Below, piece by piece: positions 17,202 to 27,300 of a DNA stretch of 33,665 nt. A model generated the notes under the pieces. That model saw nothing but the letters and a program-made list of their open reading frames with translations. It was not told where the DNA came from and did not search any database. Location of the stretch: positions 1 to 33,665 of the forward strand of contig CAIQIE010000084.1 of NCBI GenBank assembly GCA_903871805.1, read 5' to 3'. The translations under genes and the position numbers were made by a program. Each line of letters begins with the position of its first letter. Positions within the stretch are counted from its first letter, which is position 1. This stretch comes from an uncultured Planctomycetaceae bacterium. GTDB taxonomy: Bacteria > Planctomycetota > Planctomycetia > Planctomycetales > Planctomycetaceae.

Positions 17202-18326
17202 ATGAGCGATGATCAGAAGCCAAAAATTCGAGAAGGTATTGCGTTGTGCCTGTCGGGTGGCGGATATCGGGCAATGATGTTTCACGTCGGAGTGCTGATC
17301 CGGTTGAACGAGCTGGGCGTCATGAAGAAACTGGCTCGCATTTCCAGTGTTTCCGGCGGATCGATCACGGCAGCCGTTTTGGGGATGAACTGGAAGAAAC
17401 TGACGTTTGATAAGAATGGAGTTGCCACTAACCTGAAGGAGTTGCTGACCATCCCGATTCAGAAGATGGCAGCGACAAGTGTTGATACTCAATCTGTGCT
17501 GGGCGGTGTCTTTTGGCGGGGTTCTGTCAGCGACTGGGTAGCGTCCCGGTACGCAGAAATCCTGTTTGACCACTCAACCCTGCAGGATTTTCCCGATGAT
17601 TCAGAAGGTCCCAGGTTTATTCTTCACGCGACGAACGTTCAGTCCGGGGCCTTGCTGCGGATGTCGAAGCCCTACGTGGCTGATTACCGAGTTGGCATGA
17701 TCAGGAACATGAAGCTTCCATTGGCCACAGCCGTAGCGGCGTCTTCTGCCTTCCCGCCGTTTCTTTCGCCGATGACAATCGATGTCAACCCGTCGGATTT
17801 TGTACCTGACCCGACATGTGACCTGCAGCGTCTTCCGTTCACCGATACCTTTGTGCTTTGTGATGGAGGTGTTTATGACAACCTTGGTATGGAGACGATC
17901 TGGAAGCAATATCGTACATTGCTTGTCAGTGATGCAGGAGCCAAAATTGCTCCGGAAGGGGATCCTGCCAGCGACTGGGCTCAGCACTCGAAAAGAATCA
18001 TGGAGATCGTCGATGATCAGGTGCGCAACCTGCGCAAACGGCTTTTGCTGAACCTGCTCACATCACAGGAACGGTTCGGAGGCTACTGGAGTGTCCGTTC
18101 GGACATCAGAAATTTTGGTCTTCCGGATGCGATTCCCTGTGATTTCGGACGTACGACTGAACTCGCAAATACACCGACACGCCTTAAGAAAATGTCTGAA
18201 CTGCTTCAGAAGCAACTTGTAAACTGGGGATATGCCGTTTGTGACGCAGGGGTGCGAAAGCATGCTGCGAATTTGCCGACGACGGCAACACCTGCTCGGT
18301 TTCCGTTCGCTGAAGCGGGTGTCTGA
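17202..18326 (+). CDS. Patatin-like phospholipase
   Basis: The product (374 aa) is a patatin-family serine hydrolase, expected to cleave acyl esters of phospholipids. The oxyanion-hole segment CLSGGGYRAM (16-25) is followed by the nucleophile elbow SVSGGS (S51), then AASSAFPPFLSP (179-190) and the catalytic-dyad aspartate in DGGVYDNLGM (D221), all intact. No signal peptide or membrane helix is visible, so it is probably a soluble enzyme reaching the inner membrane from the cytoplasm. CAGGAG lies 9 nt before the ATG and only 45 bp separate it from the MBL gene, so it is the last gene of the three-gene unit. Patatins serve as membrane-damaging effectors in some anti-phage systems (CapV in CBASS), but many are metabolic. 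Confidence 0.88.
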   Translation: MSDDQKPKIREGIALCLSGGGYRAMMFHVGVLIRLNELGVMKKLARISSVSGGSITAAVLGMNWKKLTFDKNGVATNLKELLTIPIQKMAATSVDTQSVLGGVFWRGSVSDWVASRYAEILFDHSTLQDFPDDSEGPRFILHATNVQSGALLRMSKPYVADYRVGMIRNMKLPLATAVAASSAFPPFLSPMTIDVNPSDFVPDPTCDLQRLPFTDTFVLCDGGVYDNLGMETIWKQYRTLLVSDAGAKIAPEGDPASDWAQHSKRIMEIVDDQVRNLRKRLLLNLLTSQERFGGYWSVRSDIRNFGLPDAIPCDFGRTTELANTPTRLKKMSELLQKQLVNWGYAVCDAGVRKHAANLPTTATPARFPFAEAGV

Positions 18327-18869
18327 GACGTCTGCGACAAATCCAGTTTTTCAAGGGGCGGCAGCTTGTTTCGGTTGCCAGGTTGAAGCGGGCTGTCACG
18401 AGGACACAGCCTCTTCGGCCTGGCATCTGCTGATTGAATTATGCAGATCGCAGGTTTTTACGCAGCATACGGACTTCGGCATCGTGCGGGCAGGTAGCCG
18501 AAGACATTCTCCAGGATGCGCCGATCAACCATCGATGGCGGTTCCTCGTGCTTAACACGATGTGATAAAGCAATGCCTGAGGCGTGCTCATCTGCAGCCT
18601 GTTGCATTGTTGCGTCGGCCCTGTGGTACCCCGGGGAGATTTCCGAACTTATGAGACTGTCAGGTCCCGGATTGCAAAATTCTGAGTTAATGGGCCTGGG
18701 GGTCCGGCATATCAATCCCAGTGTGTCCTGACGCTATATGGCGGACAACATCAAAGTAGCGTGTCGCGGGGTGCTTGCTGCCCCGTCATTCCTGCGGCGG
18801 CGGGAATGACGGGATGTGCGAGGACGAAATCGGTTCCCGCCTGTGCGGGAATGACGGAGTGGAGCGATA
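18327..18869. other. Gene-poor spacer between convergent units
   Basis: 543 bp between the stop of the patatin gene and the stop of the minus-strand surface protein. There is no supported gene; the right end holds two REP-like hairpins. Confidence 0.5.
18782..18851. repeat. REP-like pair of GTCATTCC/GGGAATGAC hairpins
   Basis: The first hairpin is CCCGTCATTCC (18782-18792) with GGAATGACGGG (18803-18813), a perfect 11-bp stem. The second is TTCCCGC (18834-18840) with GCGGGAA (18845-18851), followed by TGACGG. They lie just beyond the stop of the minus-strand gene at 18870. A GTCATTCCCGCGCCGG relative occurs near 32819. Position suits a terminator or mRNA-end structure; sequence suits a dispersed intergenic palindrome family. 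Confidence 0.65.
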
Positions 18870-21800
18870 TTACGGCAGCAGTGGCAACAGTTCGTCAATA
18901 TGGCTGAAGACCACAAAGTCGGCATCGTCCGGCAGAAAGTCTGTCCACGCAGCGCTGTTCGTGACCGCCGTCGTTGCGGCTTCTACAAGGACAGCGGAAA
19001 CGTTGGATTGGATACTTTGAACGTGATAGGTCTTCCCGCTGATCCAGATGGACTGACCCGGTGTCAGTTGCGTGGAAAACGCAGTGCCGATGCCAGTGAG
19101 TGTCGTGCTGCCGGTCTGCAGCGACACTGTGCCGCTTAGTTGTGTACCGGCCGGGGGCGGGTTAAAGAGTGGAACTTCCGCAAGTGCTCCGTTGCCATAG
19201 ACGCTGCTGATGTTGTACGTCGACATCTTATTGATCGCGTCCACCACTGTCATGCCGGATCCGATGACGCGGCCAAATACGGTGTACTTCCCGGCGTCAA
19301 GGAACGTATTGTCGACGACGTTGACAAACCACTGGCTGGTGCCGCTGTTGATATTTCCGGAAACCATCGCCATCGCCAGCGTTCCTCGGACGTTGGAGTT
19401 CGTCGCAAGGAATTCGTTCTGAATTGGTGGGTTGGTCTGCACGGCACTGACGTTTCCGTTACTGACAGTGAATCCTCCGCCCTGCACCACAAAGTCGGAT
19501 ACGTTGCGATGGGCAATCAGATTGTTGTATCTGCTGGAAGACTGATAGCTGAGGAAATTGGCGACTGTGACCGGGGCCTCTGCATCCAGCAGTTCCACGT
19601 CGTATGTCCCCGCGGACGTCTCGAAACGCATCAGCGTTCCTGTTGCAAAGTGCACATCGAGCACTGTGTCTGCGACCCCGGACGCTGTGGAGGACCTGAT
19701 GACCATATGGTAATCACCCCGGTCTGGACCGCCTGCCGTCAGTGGCACAGTCACGCTGTAGTCGCCAGTGGCGTCAGCAATGCCGGAAGCGTCATCAAAC
19801 TGTCCGTCCCCATCGCTATCGACAGAAACTGTTGCAAGAGGGTCTGTTAGGCCCGAGATCAGAAAATTGCTGCTGCGGGTGATCAGAATGTCGCTGGAAC
19901 CGACAACTTCGTTGGACGAAACGTCTGTTGTCAGTCCGAAACTGTCGGCATCCTGTACCGTGATGGAGGCCGTATCGCTGGCTGTTGTACCAGTGATAGA
20001 CGCTGTCACAGAACCTGTTCGTTGGCCTTCGGGTACAGACCCCCTGATTACGGACAGCAGGACTTCGGCACTTTGCTGACCCGCTGGAATTGTGACTGTC
20101 GCGGGGCCTGTCAGCAGGTCGGGCGAGGAGTAGCTGAGAGTCACAGGAACGTTGGTGTCGGCAATCCGGCCCAGATTTACGAGGGTGGAAACCGTGCCGC
20201 TGAGTTCATTCAGCGAGAGGCTGGCAGGATCTATCGACAGAGAGAAGAGATCGTTTTCCGTAATGATGACTGTGGCTTGTCCAGCGGAGTACCCGGCAGC
20301 AGTCGTCTGCAGCGTGACGGAATTCGTCAGGCTGACAATTGCGTCATCGACGGCAGAGACAGAAAAGGTCTCCTGGCGAGCTCCGGATGGAATCACCACA
20401 TTCAGTGGGAAACTGAGTCGTGAGGATGGCGAAGATACGGTCACACTCAATGGCGTGGACAAGTCCGCTGTGTTTCGGGAAACAGTGAAGACTACGGTAC
20501 CAGTGGAACCTTCGGTCAATGATCGCTGAGTCGGCGACAGTGACAATCCCGGTGATTCGTTGTCGACCACGGTCATGGCCAGGGTACCGGCCGAATATCC
20601 AGACGCGTTGCCGCTGATGTTCGCGAGCTTGTTTCCGGAGGCCAGTTCGTCGTCCACTGGCTGGATGGAAAATGTCGTGGAAACCGATCCCGCCGGAATC
20701 GTCACAGCAGCTGGCAAAGTCAGCACGGCGGGGTTTGCAGTCAGCGTGACCAGTAGGTCCTGCGAGACATCGGGGGCCGTTCGGGAAACCGTGACAACAG
20801 TCGCGTCCGCGTCATTTTCGGCCATCGAAGAAACGGTGCTGCCAAGGCTAAGCGAACCGGTCTCATTATCCGTGACGGTGAACGTCGCCACTCCACCTTC
20901 AAAAGCAGAAGCTGTTGCGGACACCTGAACGTTTGTAGTGCCGTCCAGCAGGAGGTTGTCGACTGCCGTAATTGCGAACTGCGCCGTACTTTGTCCTGCC
21001 GGAATCTGGATCGTCGCCGGCAAGGCTGCACGTGCACTATTGGAAGCTAAAGAAACTGTGAGTGGTTGCGAATTGTCGGCTGTATTTCTGGATACCGTCG
21101 CGGTGATCCCAGTCACTGCTGCTTCAGCGACGCTGGTGGCAGACAAGGTGAGACTGAGCATTGCGGAATCATTGTCTGTCAGACCCACGGTAAGTGTTCC
21201 TGACGCGAGACCAGTCGCAGTGGCGGTCACGACAACAGTGGCACTGGCGTTGACCAACTGATCATCGACCGGTACCGCCAGAAATGTGGCAGAGGCGACT
21301 CCCGCAGGAATTGTGACAGAGGCTGGCACACTGAGTCGATCCGAGGAAGCGGACAACGTGATGGCCAATGCTGTCGATGTGTCCGCAGTATTTCGAGAAA
21401 CGGTAAGTTCCTGTCCGGCTGCGGCGTTTTCGGCGATCGGAGCACCACCACCGACCAGCAGAAGTGCTGCGACGTCATTATCGTTTACCGTGAAAGTGTC
21501 GCTGCCGCTGATAAAGCCGGCGGCCGCTGCGGAAACCTGCACAACCGCATTTCCGTCGGCCAAACTGTTGTCCAGTAACTGCAGTGTTCCCACCGCAGTC
21601 TGGCTGCCAGCTGGAATCACGATCTGTGCAGGCACGGTGACCCGTCCCGGCGCGTTGCCGGACAACGGAACGGAGACGGCCTGAACAGTGGAGCCGCTGC
21701 GCGAGACCGTAAATGTCGAAGTGCCGGCACTTTCAGCGGAGTCAGCAAGATCCACGTCGACCGACAGGCGTGGTGTGGTTTGCGCAACAAGGGCTGCAGC

Positions 21801-22787
21801 CTTCGCCAGAGCCCCGGTGCCAGCAGCTTCAATACGGTCCTTCTGGCCCGTTTCAACAGTGATGCCGGGCGAGCCATATCGGCGAATTGATCCGATAGTT
21901 GCTGCCCCTGAAATTTCCAGTTGATCAGTGCCCAGCAGGGCGCCCACGACAAGCTTCTGCTGCAGAACGGAGCTGCCCTGAATCACAATGCTGTCGTCAC
22001 CCTGACGCATCCACAGGGATGTCCGACCACTGACTGTGGTTCCGTCAAGAAAGGCCACATCCCGTCCTCGCCCGGCGTCCAGATACAGCGATTTCTGCAG
22101 CGTTGAGTTTTTCACAGCGATGTTGTCGTCGCCCCGGCCCGTCTGCAGTTGTACGGCACCCGAAACGGTTGTGCCTGTCAGCACGATAGTATCGGCCCCG
22201 TCTCCGCCCGCTGCGGTCAGTGATTTCTGCAGTGTGCTTTCAGCGATGGCCAACAGCACAGAATTGCCCGATTCCACAGAAACGTCATTCTCCGCCACCA
22301 CGCGATTCAGACTTGCCGAATCGACACCGGCTCCCGAGTTGATTGACAGACGACTATTTAGGCGGACCCCTGTCAGGCTGATGGTGTCATCGCCGGCTCC
22401 GAGGGCAACCTGAACTGGCCCGCTGAAAGTGATATCAGAACCGACGGTGAACACGTCACTGCCACCAAATAGTCGAACAATCAAAGCCCGGTCCAGCGTA
22501 CTGGAGGCCGCGCTAAAAACGAGCGGGGCGTCTGTGTCGTTGATTGTGGTACCGTTGCGCCCTCGCAGCGAGATGCTGCCTGGAGCAGCGACCAGCTCCA
22601 GATCATTCGCCTGGTCATCGCCCGTGATCAGCACTCGAGTCTGATTGATCGACACGCTGACGTTGCCAGCCAGCAGAGCTCGCGATTCCAGACGCTCTGA
22701 AGTAACTCCAGCCGCTGCTTTTCTTCGCCGCGTGACGATCGGCCTGTCAGAATGCCCACGAAGTTTCCATGCTCGGCTGATCCACAT
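18870..22787 (-). CDS. Large exported protein: RTX-like, Calx-beta repeats, cyclophilin
   Basis: The product (1305 aa) starts with a basic region and the planctomycete-type motif RLESRALLAG (32-41), which marks many large exported proteins of the phylum. Residues about 80-310 hold RTX/haemolysin-like repeats (GAGDDTI, GRGDDNI, STLQKSL recurring). About 345-925 contain six Calx-beta-like units, each with a TVSRN-type strand, a VTIPAG segment and a closing DND/DNE. An Ig-like segment with DSDGDGQFDD follows (about 930-1050). A cyclophilin-type prolyl isomerase occupies about 1053-1200 (MRFETSAGTYDVEL, HRNVSDFVVQGG with R1094, SQWFVNVVDN). About 100 further residues end the protein. It probably acts at the cell surface; calcium binding by RTX/Calx-beta is inferred. 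AAGGAA lies 10 nt before the ATG. Confidence 0.88.
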   Translation of the reverse strand: MWISRAWKLRGHSDRPIVTRRRKAAAGVTSERLESRALLAGNVSVSINQTRVLITGDDQANDLELVAAPGSISLRGRNGTTINDTDAPLVFSAASSTLDRALIVRLFGGSDVFTVGSDITFSGPVQVALGAGDDTISLTGVRLNSRLSINSGAGVDSASLNRVVAENDVSVESGNSVLLAIAESTLQKSLTAAGGDGADTIVLTGTTVSGAVQLQTGRGDDNIAVKNSTLQKSLYLDAGRGRDVAFLDGTTVSGRTSLWMRQGDDSIVIQGSSVLQQKLVVGALLGTDQLEISGAATIGSIRRYGSPGITVETGQKDRIEAAGTGALAKAAALVAQTTPRLSVDVDLADSAESAGTSTFTVSRSGSTVQAVSVPLSGNAPGRVTVPAQIVIPAGSQTAVGTLQLLDNSLADGNAVVQVSAAAAGFISGSDTFTVNDNDVAALLLVGGGAPIAENAAAGQELTVSRNTADTSTALAITLSASSDRLSVPASVTIPAGVASATFLAVPVDDQLVNASATVVVTATATGLASGTLTVGLTDNDSAMLSLTLSATSVAEAAVTGITATVSRNTADNSQPLTVSLASNSARAALPATIQIPAGQSTAQFAITAVDNLLLDGTTNVQVSATASAFEGGVATFTVTDNETGSLSLGSTVSSMAENDADATVVTVSRTAPDVSQDLLVTLTANPAVLTLPAAVTIPAGSVSTTFSIQPVDDELASGNKLANISGNASGYSAGTLAMTVVDNESPGLSLSPTQRSLTEGSTGTVVFTVSRNTADLSTPLSVTVSSPSSRLSFPLNVVIPSGARQETFSVSAVDDAIVSLTNSVTLQTTAAGYSAGQATVIITENDLFSLSIDPASLSLNELSGTVSTLVNLGRIADTNVPVTLSYSSPDLLTGPATVTIPAGQQSAEVLLSVIRGSVPEGQRTGSVTASITGTTASDTASITVQDADSFGLTTDVSSNEVVGSSDILITRSSNFLISGLTDPLATVSVDSDGDGQFDDASGIADATGDYSVTVPLTAGGPDRGDYHMVIRSSTASGVADTVLDVHFATGTLMRFETSAGTYDVELLDAEAPVTVANFLSYQSSSRYNNLIAHRNVSDFVVQGGGFTVSNGNVSAVQTNPPIQNEFLATNSNVRGTLAMAMVSGNINSGTSQWFVNVVDNTFLDAGKYTVFGRVIGSGMTVVDAINKMSTYNISSVYGNGALAEVPLFNPPPAGTQLSGTVSLQTGSTTLTGIGTAFSTQLTPGQSIWISGKTYHVQSIQSNVSAVLVEAATTAVTNSAAWTDFLPDDADFVVFSHIDELLPLLP

Positions 22788-22883
22788 GGTACGATTGTTC
22801 CTTATAATTTAGTTCAGAGACTGAGAGCTGGCGGCAGGCAGCCCTGCTTTGGCGCACGAAAGCTCGCCGGTAAATGACGGGAG

Positions 22884-22901
22884 CATGGTGTTACTACCAT
22901 G
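22884..22901. promoter_or_regulatory. Inverted repeat upstream of the large surface-protein gene
   Basis: CATGGT (22884-22889) and ACCATG (22896-22901) are separated by 6 bp, about 100 bp upstream of the minus-strand start at 22787. This is a possible operator; no other support. Confidence 0.25.
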
Positions 22902-23626
22902 GGTATATAGCTCAGGCTGAAACCGAGCAGGCGGCTTGTGCGGTAGATTCTCACCAGATTCGCCGCCGTTTTCAGCAGATCAGGTGCATAAAATCGGTTT
23001 TTCAGGGGGATAGATTTCCCTGGGGTTGGGCGAGCCATGTTTCAGGGTAGCTCCACTACCCAGTCAAGCGCTGATTTCCACGTACTTGTTGACCGCGACG
23101 GGAACAGACGGAAATAGGGGACCATGAAATGCACGATAGGCAATCACCCCACTCGTGAGCAGATTTCAGGTCAGGGGCGGGCACTTAACTCGGTGAACGA
23201 CCAGTTCCTTCAGAGCGGTGCTGCAAAAACACAACAGATCCTTACAGACACTTCCTTGATGCTGATCGGTCGCTTCGATAAGCCGACTCTGGATAGAAAA
23301 ACAAACGCAGTGATACAGAACCGTTTTTTCGAAGCGACTCAGGCATGTGCCCCGGCATATCGGTGCAGCAAAGAACATTGCCCCAGTACAGGTTGCTGAG
23401 AGATGCCCATGTTGAAGCGTTTGTTGGTCTGGTATGGTTGTTGAGACTCTGCCTGACCTACGGAGCAACACAAATGGGGTGCCCTGCCCCGGGATGGTGA
23501 AATGATCGCATGACGAGAGGTTTGGGGCAAGAGCGGCACATCTGCGGTCAGTGGTGCTTTTCGCAACGCGAAAAGTAAAAAAACGAACGATCCATCTTGT
23601 GGGGCGTGAAAAGACGCAGTTCGAAC

Positions 23627-23634
23627 TGTATACA
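23627..23634. promoter_or_regulatory. Candidate GntR/FadR-type operator
   Basis: TGTATACA is a perfect 8-bp palindrome 43 bp before the GntR start. It fits the short GT-N(2-3)-AC core known for FadR-subfamily operators, so autoregulation is plausible. The motif is short enough to arise by chance. Confidence 0.3.
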
Positions 23635-23676
23635 TTTTGTTTGCGGCACAAACGGGATGTCTTTAAACTGTCTGGT

Positions 23677-24384
23677 ATGACAATTACACGCAGCAAACCA
23701 GCACGTCCAGCAGGCACTCGACCGGAAGGTCGGCGAAGTCTGGCGGATGATGTCATTCAGCGGATTCGTCAGGAGATTATTTCCGGAAGACTGGCGCCTG
23801 GAACCATGGTGGCCGAGATTCCAACAGCGCAGCGACTGGAAGTCAGCCGCGTGCCTGTCCGTGAAGCGCTCATGGTGCTGGAACAGGACGGGTTGCTGGT
23901 GTGTGAGGACAATGGTCGGTGTCGTGTTCGAATGCTGACATCGTGTGATTTCGATGAAATCTATGGTATCCGCCTGATGCTGGAGAGCGAATCGTTTCGA
24001 CTGGCGGCAACAATGCACACACAGGCCGATCTGCAGAGGTTGCGTGACAATCTGCGGCAGACGGAGCGTGCAGGAACGTTGCAGCGGGTGACAGTGCTGG
24101 ATCTTGCGTTTCATGACAGGATCATGCAGATCAGTCGGCAATCCCGCCTGATGCATTTGTGGCGTGCCATCCTGAGTCAGATTCAGCTTTTCTCGGCTAT
24201 TCTGCAGCGAGAAATCAGCAGCGTGATCACAAATGTTCAAGACGTGTCGCTGGAAGCTCATGAACATTGTCTGCGAGGAATTGAATCCGGAGATCCGGAC
24301 CTGGCGAGGCGTTGTGCCATCGACCATCTGGAACCATGGAACGAATGGCTGAAGTCAACTCGCCCGGAAAGTCGTGCCATATGA
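23677..24384 (+). CDS. GntR-family regulator, FadR/FCD subfamily
   Basis: The product (235 aa) has a winged helix-turn-helix of the GntR type (about 22-85: SLADDVIQRIRQEIISGRLAPGTMV, then VSRVPVREALMVLEQDGLL). A C-terminal all-helical FCD ligand-binding domain follows (about 95-225), with RLMLESESFRLA, FHDRIMQISRQSRLMHLWR and a late HEHCLRGIESGD. Such regulators usually sense a small carboxylate such as a sugar acid. The ATG at 23677 removes a poorly conserved 42-residue extension of the open frame. The stop overlaps the next start (ATGA at 24381-24384), so the regulator is made together with the PSCyt1/DUF1549/DUF1553 protein and probably controls this operon. Confidence 0.9.
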   Translation: MTITRSKPARPAGTRPEGRRSLADDVIQRIRQEIISGRLAPGTMVAEIPTAQRLEVSRVPVREALMVLEQDGLLVCEDNGRCRVRMLTSCDFDEIYGIRLMLESESFRLAATMHTQADLQRLRDNLRQTERAGTLQRVTVLDLAFHDRIMQISRQSRLMHLWRAILSQIQLFSAILQREISSVITNVQDVSLEAHEHCLRGIESGDPDLARRCAIDHLEPWNEWLKSTRPESRAI

Positions 24385-27300
24385 CACCATGTTTGTTTAT
24401 CCCAACGCGTTGGCTGCGATGTGTCTGTGCGTTGCTTTTTGCCCTGACGCTAATTTGGGTTCCACAGGTGTGCGCCCAGTCCGATGACGAAGACTTCGAA
24501 TCCAGAATTCGTCCGCTGCTGGCAGAACGCTGTCTGAGTTGTCATTCCGCTGATAAAGGCAAGACACGCGGTGGCTTAGCGCTGGATACAAAGTCGGGTT
24601 GGGAAAAGGGTGGGGAATCCGGACCAGCCATTGTTCCCGGTGACGCTGATCGCAGCCTGCTGATTCAAGCCATTCGTTATGAAGACGATGGGCCGCAGAT
24701 GCCGCCAGCTGACGCGGGGGGAAAGTTAACAGATGCGGAAATCGTCCTGCTGACGCGTTGGGTTCAGCAAGGGGCATATGATCCTCGGACCGGAACGGCA
24801 AAACGGGGCGGTATGACGGCTGAACAGTTACGTTCCTGGTGGTCATTTCAGCCGTTGAAATCCGGACCTGTTCCTGTAATGAACGGCTCTGTCGGGCAAA
24901 ATGAGATTGACCGTTTTATCATGGCACGGCTGCAGTCAAAGGGTCTGGCACCAGCACCGGAGGCAGATCGCAGGACGCTGATTCGCCGATTGACTTATGA
25001 CCTGACGGGACTTCCGCCGACAGCAGACGCCGTGGATGCGTTTCTGGCAGATCAGTCCGCGACAGCTTATGAAGCCCTTGTGGAACGGCTGCTGCAGTCG
25101 CCACGTTATGGAGAGCGTTGGGGCAGACACTGGCTGGACGTAGTGCGTTATGCAGATACAGCGGGGGAGAATACCGATCATCCGATTCCGGATGCATGGC
25201 GTTACCGCAACTGGGTGATTGATGCTTTCAACAGGGATCTGCCGTATGACCAGTTCGTCAGAGAGCAGATTGCCGGGGACCTGATTCACGCGAATGATTC
25301 GGCGGACGCCTACGCTGCCGGCATTGTCAGCACGGGCTTTCTTGCAATCGCCCGCCGCTTTGATCATGACAGCGATAAGCACATGCATCTGACATTTGAA
25401 GATGCGATTGACACGATGGGGCAGGCATTTCTGGGATTGACAGTGGCTTGCGCGCGTTGCCATGACCATAAGTTCGATCCAATTTCCGCCAGAGATTACT
25501 ACGCGATCTATGGAATTCTCAACAGCACTCGGTTTGCCTTCCCCGGCTGCGAAGCGAAACAGCAGCCTCGTGATCTGATCCCATTGTTGCCTCCTGGTGA
25601 GTGGGCGAAAACGGTTGAGCCTTACGACCGTCAACTGGCAGCGATCGACGCCGAACTCAAGGCTCTGCAGGCCGTGCAGATGGCTCACTCTGAAGAGTTC
25701 AGGCGTATGGCCACAACGTCCTTACTCACGATTTCACAGGGAGTTGTCGCTGACGGTGGTACCGTGCAACTGTCCGACGGCGTGAGCGGACAACTGAGCT
25801 CCGTGGGCGTCAAAGTCGGCCAGATGCTGCAGTTGACGATCGATCCGGCAGAAAACTATGGCGCGGACACGACAGGACTGGAATGGGAAATTTCTGAGAT
25901 TGGGGGGCAGCAACGGACATGGAATCTCACTGAGGATGTGATCGCGGACTTTTTGTCCGGAAACCCGCATTCCGATCGGGCTGGTCATGCTGCGACCTGG
26001 TTGTTTCTGGACGCACGTGGTGGACCGAGTCTGTTGTCGGAAGCAGTCAGGGATTCTTCGGGAACAACGGGATTGAATGTCTGGCGGACGGGTGACAATC
26101 CAGCCGTCTTTGTGAACTCGACTGAACAGCCGTTGAAGGTTTGGACGACACTGCCGGCCAGAAGTCTTTTTGTGCATCCGGCGCAGGACGGTCCGGTCGC
26201 TCTGGCCTGGGTCAGCCCACTCGAAGGTGAGGTACGGGTCAGTGGTCGAATTACGGACGCTCATCCGGGTGGTCCGAATGGTGTTGGCTGGCGCATGGAC
26301 CATTATGTTACGGAAGTGTCTTCCGGGATACAGCAGCTGGCAAAGGTCAGTGAGCAACGCACGCAATTGCTGGCTCAGCGAACAGCGTTGATGGCTCAGA
26401 CGCCTGTCAGGGATATGGCATATGGCGTTACTGAGGGAACTGCCGCCAACGTGCGTCTTCATCTTCGCGGTGATCCTGAAAAACCGGGGGAGGAAGTGCC
26501 ACGTGGCTGGCTGGAAATTCTGGGTGGCCAGCTGGTGCCGGCTGACGGTGGGAGTGGGCGTTTGCAGCTGGCACAGTGGCTGACGGATCCTGCCAATCCT
26601 CTGGTGGCACGAGTCATGGTCAACAGGCTCTGGCAGCAGCATTTTGGCAGGGGCCTTGTGCAGACCCCCAACGACTTTGGGACGCGTGGGCAAGTGCCGA
26701 CCCATCCGGAATTGCTGGACTGGCTGGCAGTGCGTTTCATGGAATCGGGCTGGAGCGTCAAGTCCATGCATCGGCTGATACTGCTGTCAGCCACCTACCG
26801 CCAGGCAACTGAAACCGGGGAGTTATCTGCCCGGACCAGAGGAATGGAGATTGACCCGAACAATCATTTGTACTGGCGATTCGAGCGACAGCGTCTCAGC
26901 GCAGAGGAACTGCGGGACAGCTTGCTGATGGCCAGTCAGGAACTGGATCTCCGCCCGGGCGGTCCCCATCCGATTCCGCCTGCCAGTACCTGGAGTTATA
27001 GTCAGCACGTGCCGTTTGCCGGAGTTGCTGAAACGAATCAACGCAGTATCTATCTGATGACGCTCAGAAATCGGCGTAATCCATTTCTCGGCCTGTTCGA
27101 TGGTGCAGATCCGAATGCGACGACACCGCAGCGACAGGTGACGACTGTTCCTACGCAGTCGTTGTACTTTATGAATGATGAATTTTTTCATCGGCGGGCC
27201 GAGGCGGTTGCGGTGCATGTTCTGCGGCAGCCGGATGACAGCACACGACTGCAGGAACTGTTTCGGGTTGTTCTGCAGCGTACTCCGACATCCGGTGAGC

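Larger units (their letters stand above)
22788..23676. other. Intergenic region between divergent surface-protein and GntR genes
   Basis: 889 bp carrying the promoters of both divergent genes. Open frames (for example plus 23124-23399) show no domain and no ribosome site. Two palindromes are listed separately. Confidence 0.5.

Noticed and set aside
23166..24327. Minus-strand frames of 196 and 259 residues overlapping the GntR gene
   Set aside because: The plus strand carries a clear GntR/FCD protein with coupled start and stop; the minus frames are rich in Arg, His and Cys and are shadows.
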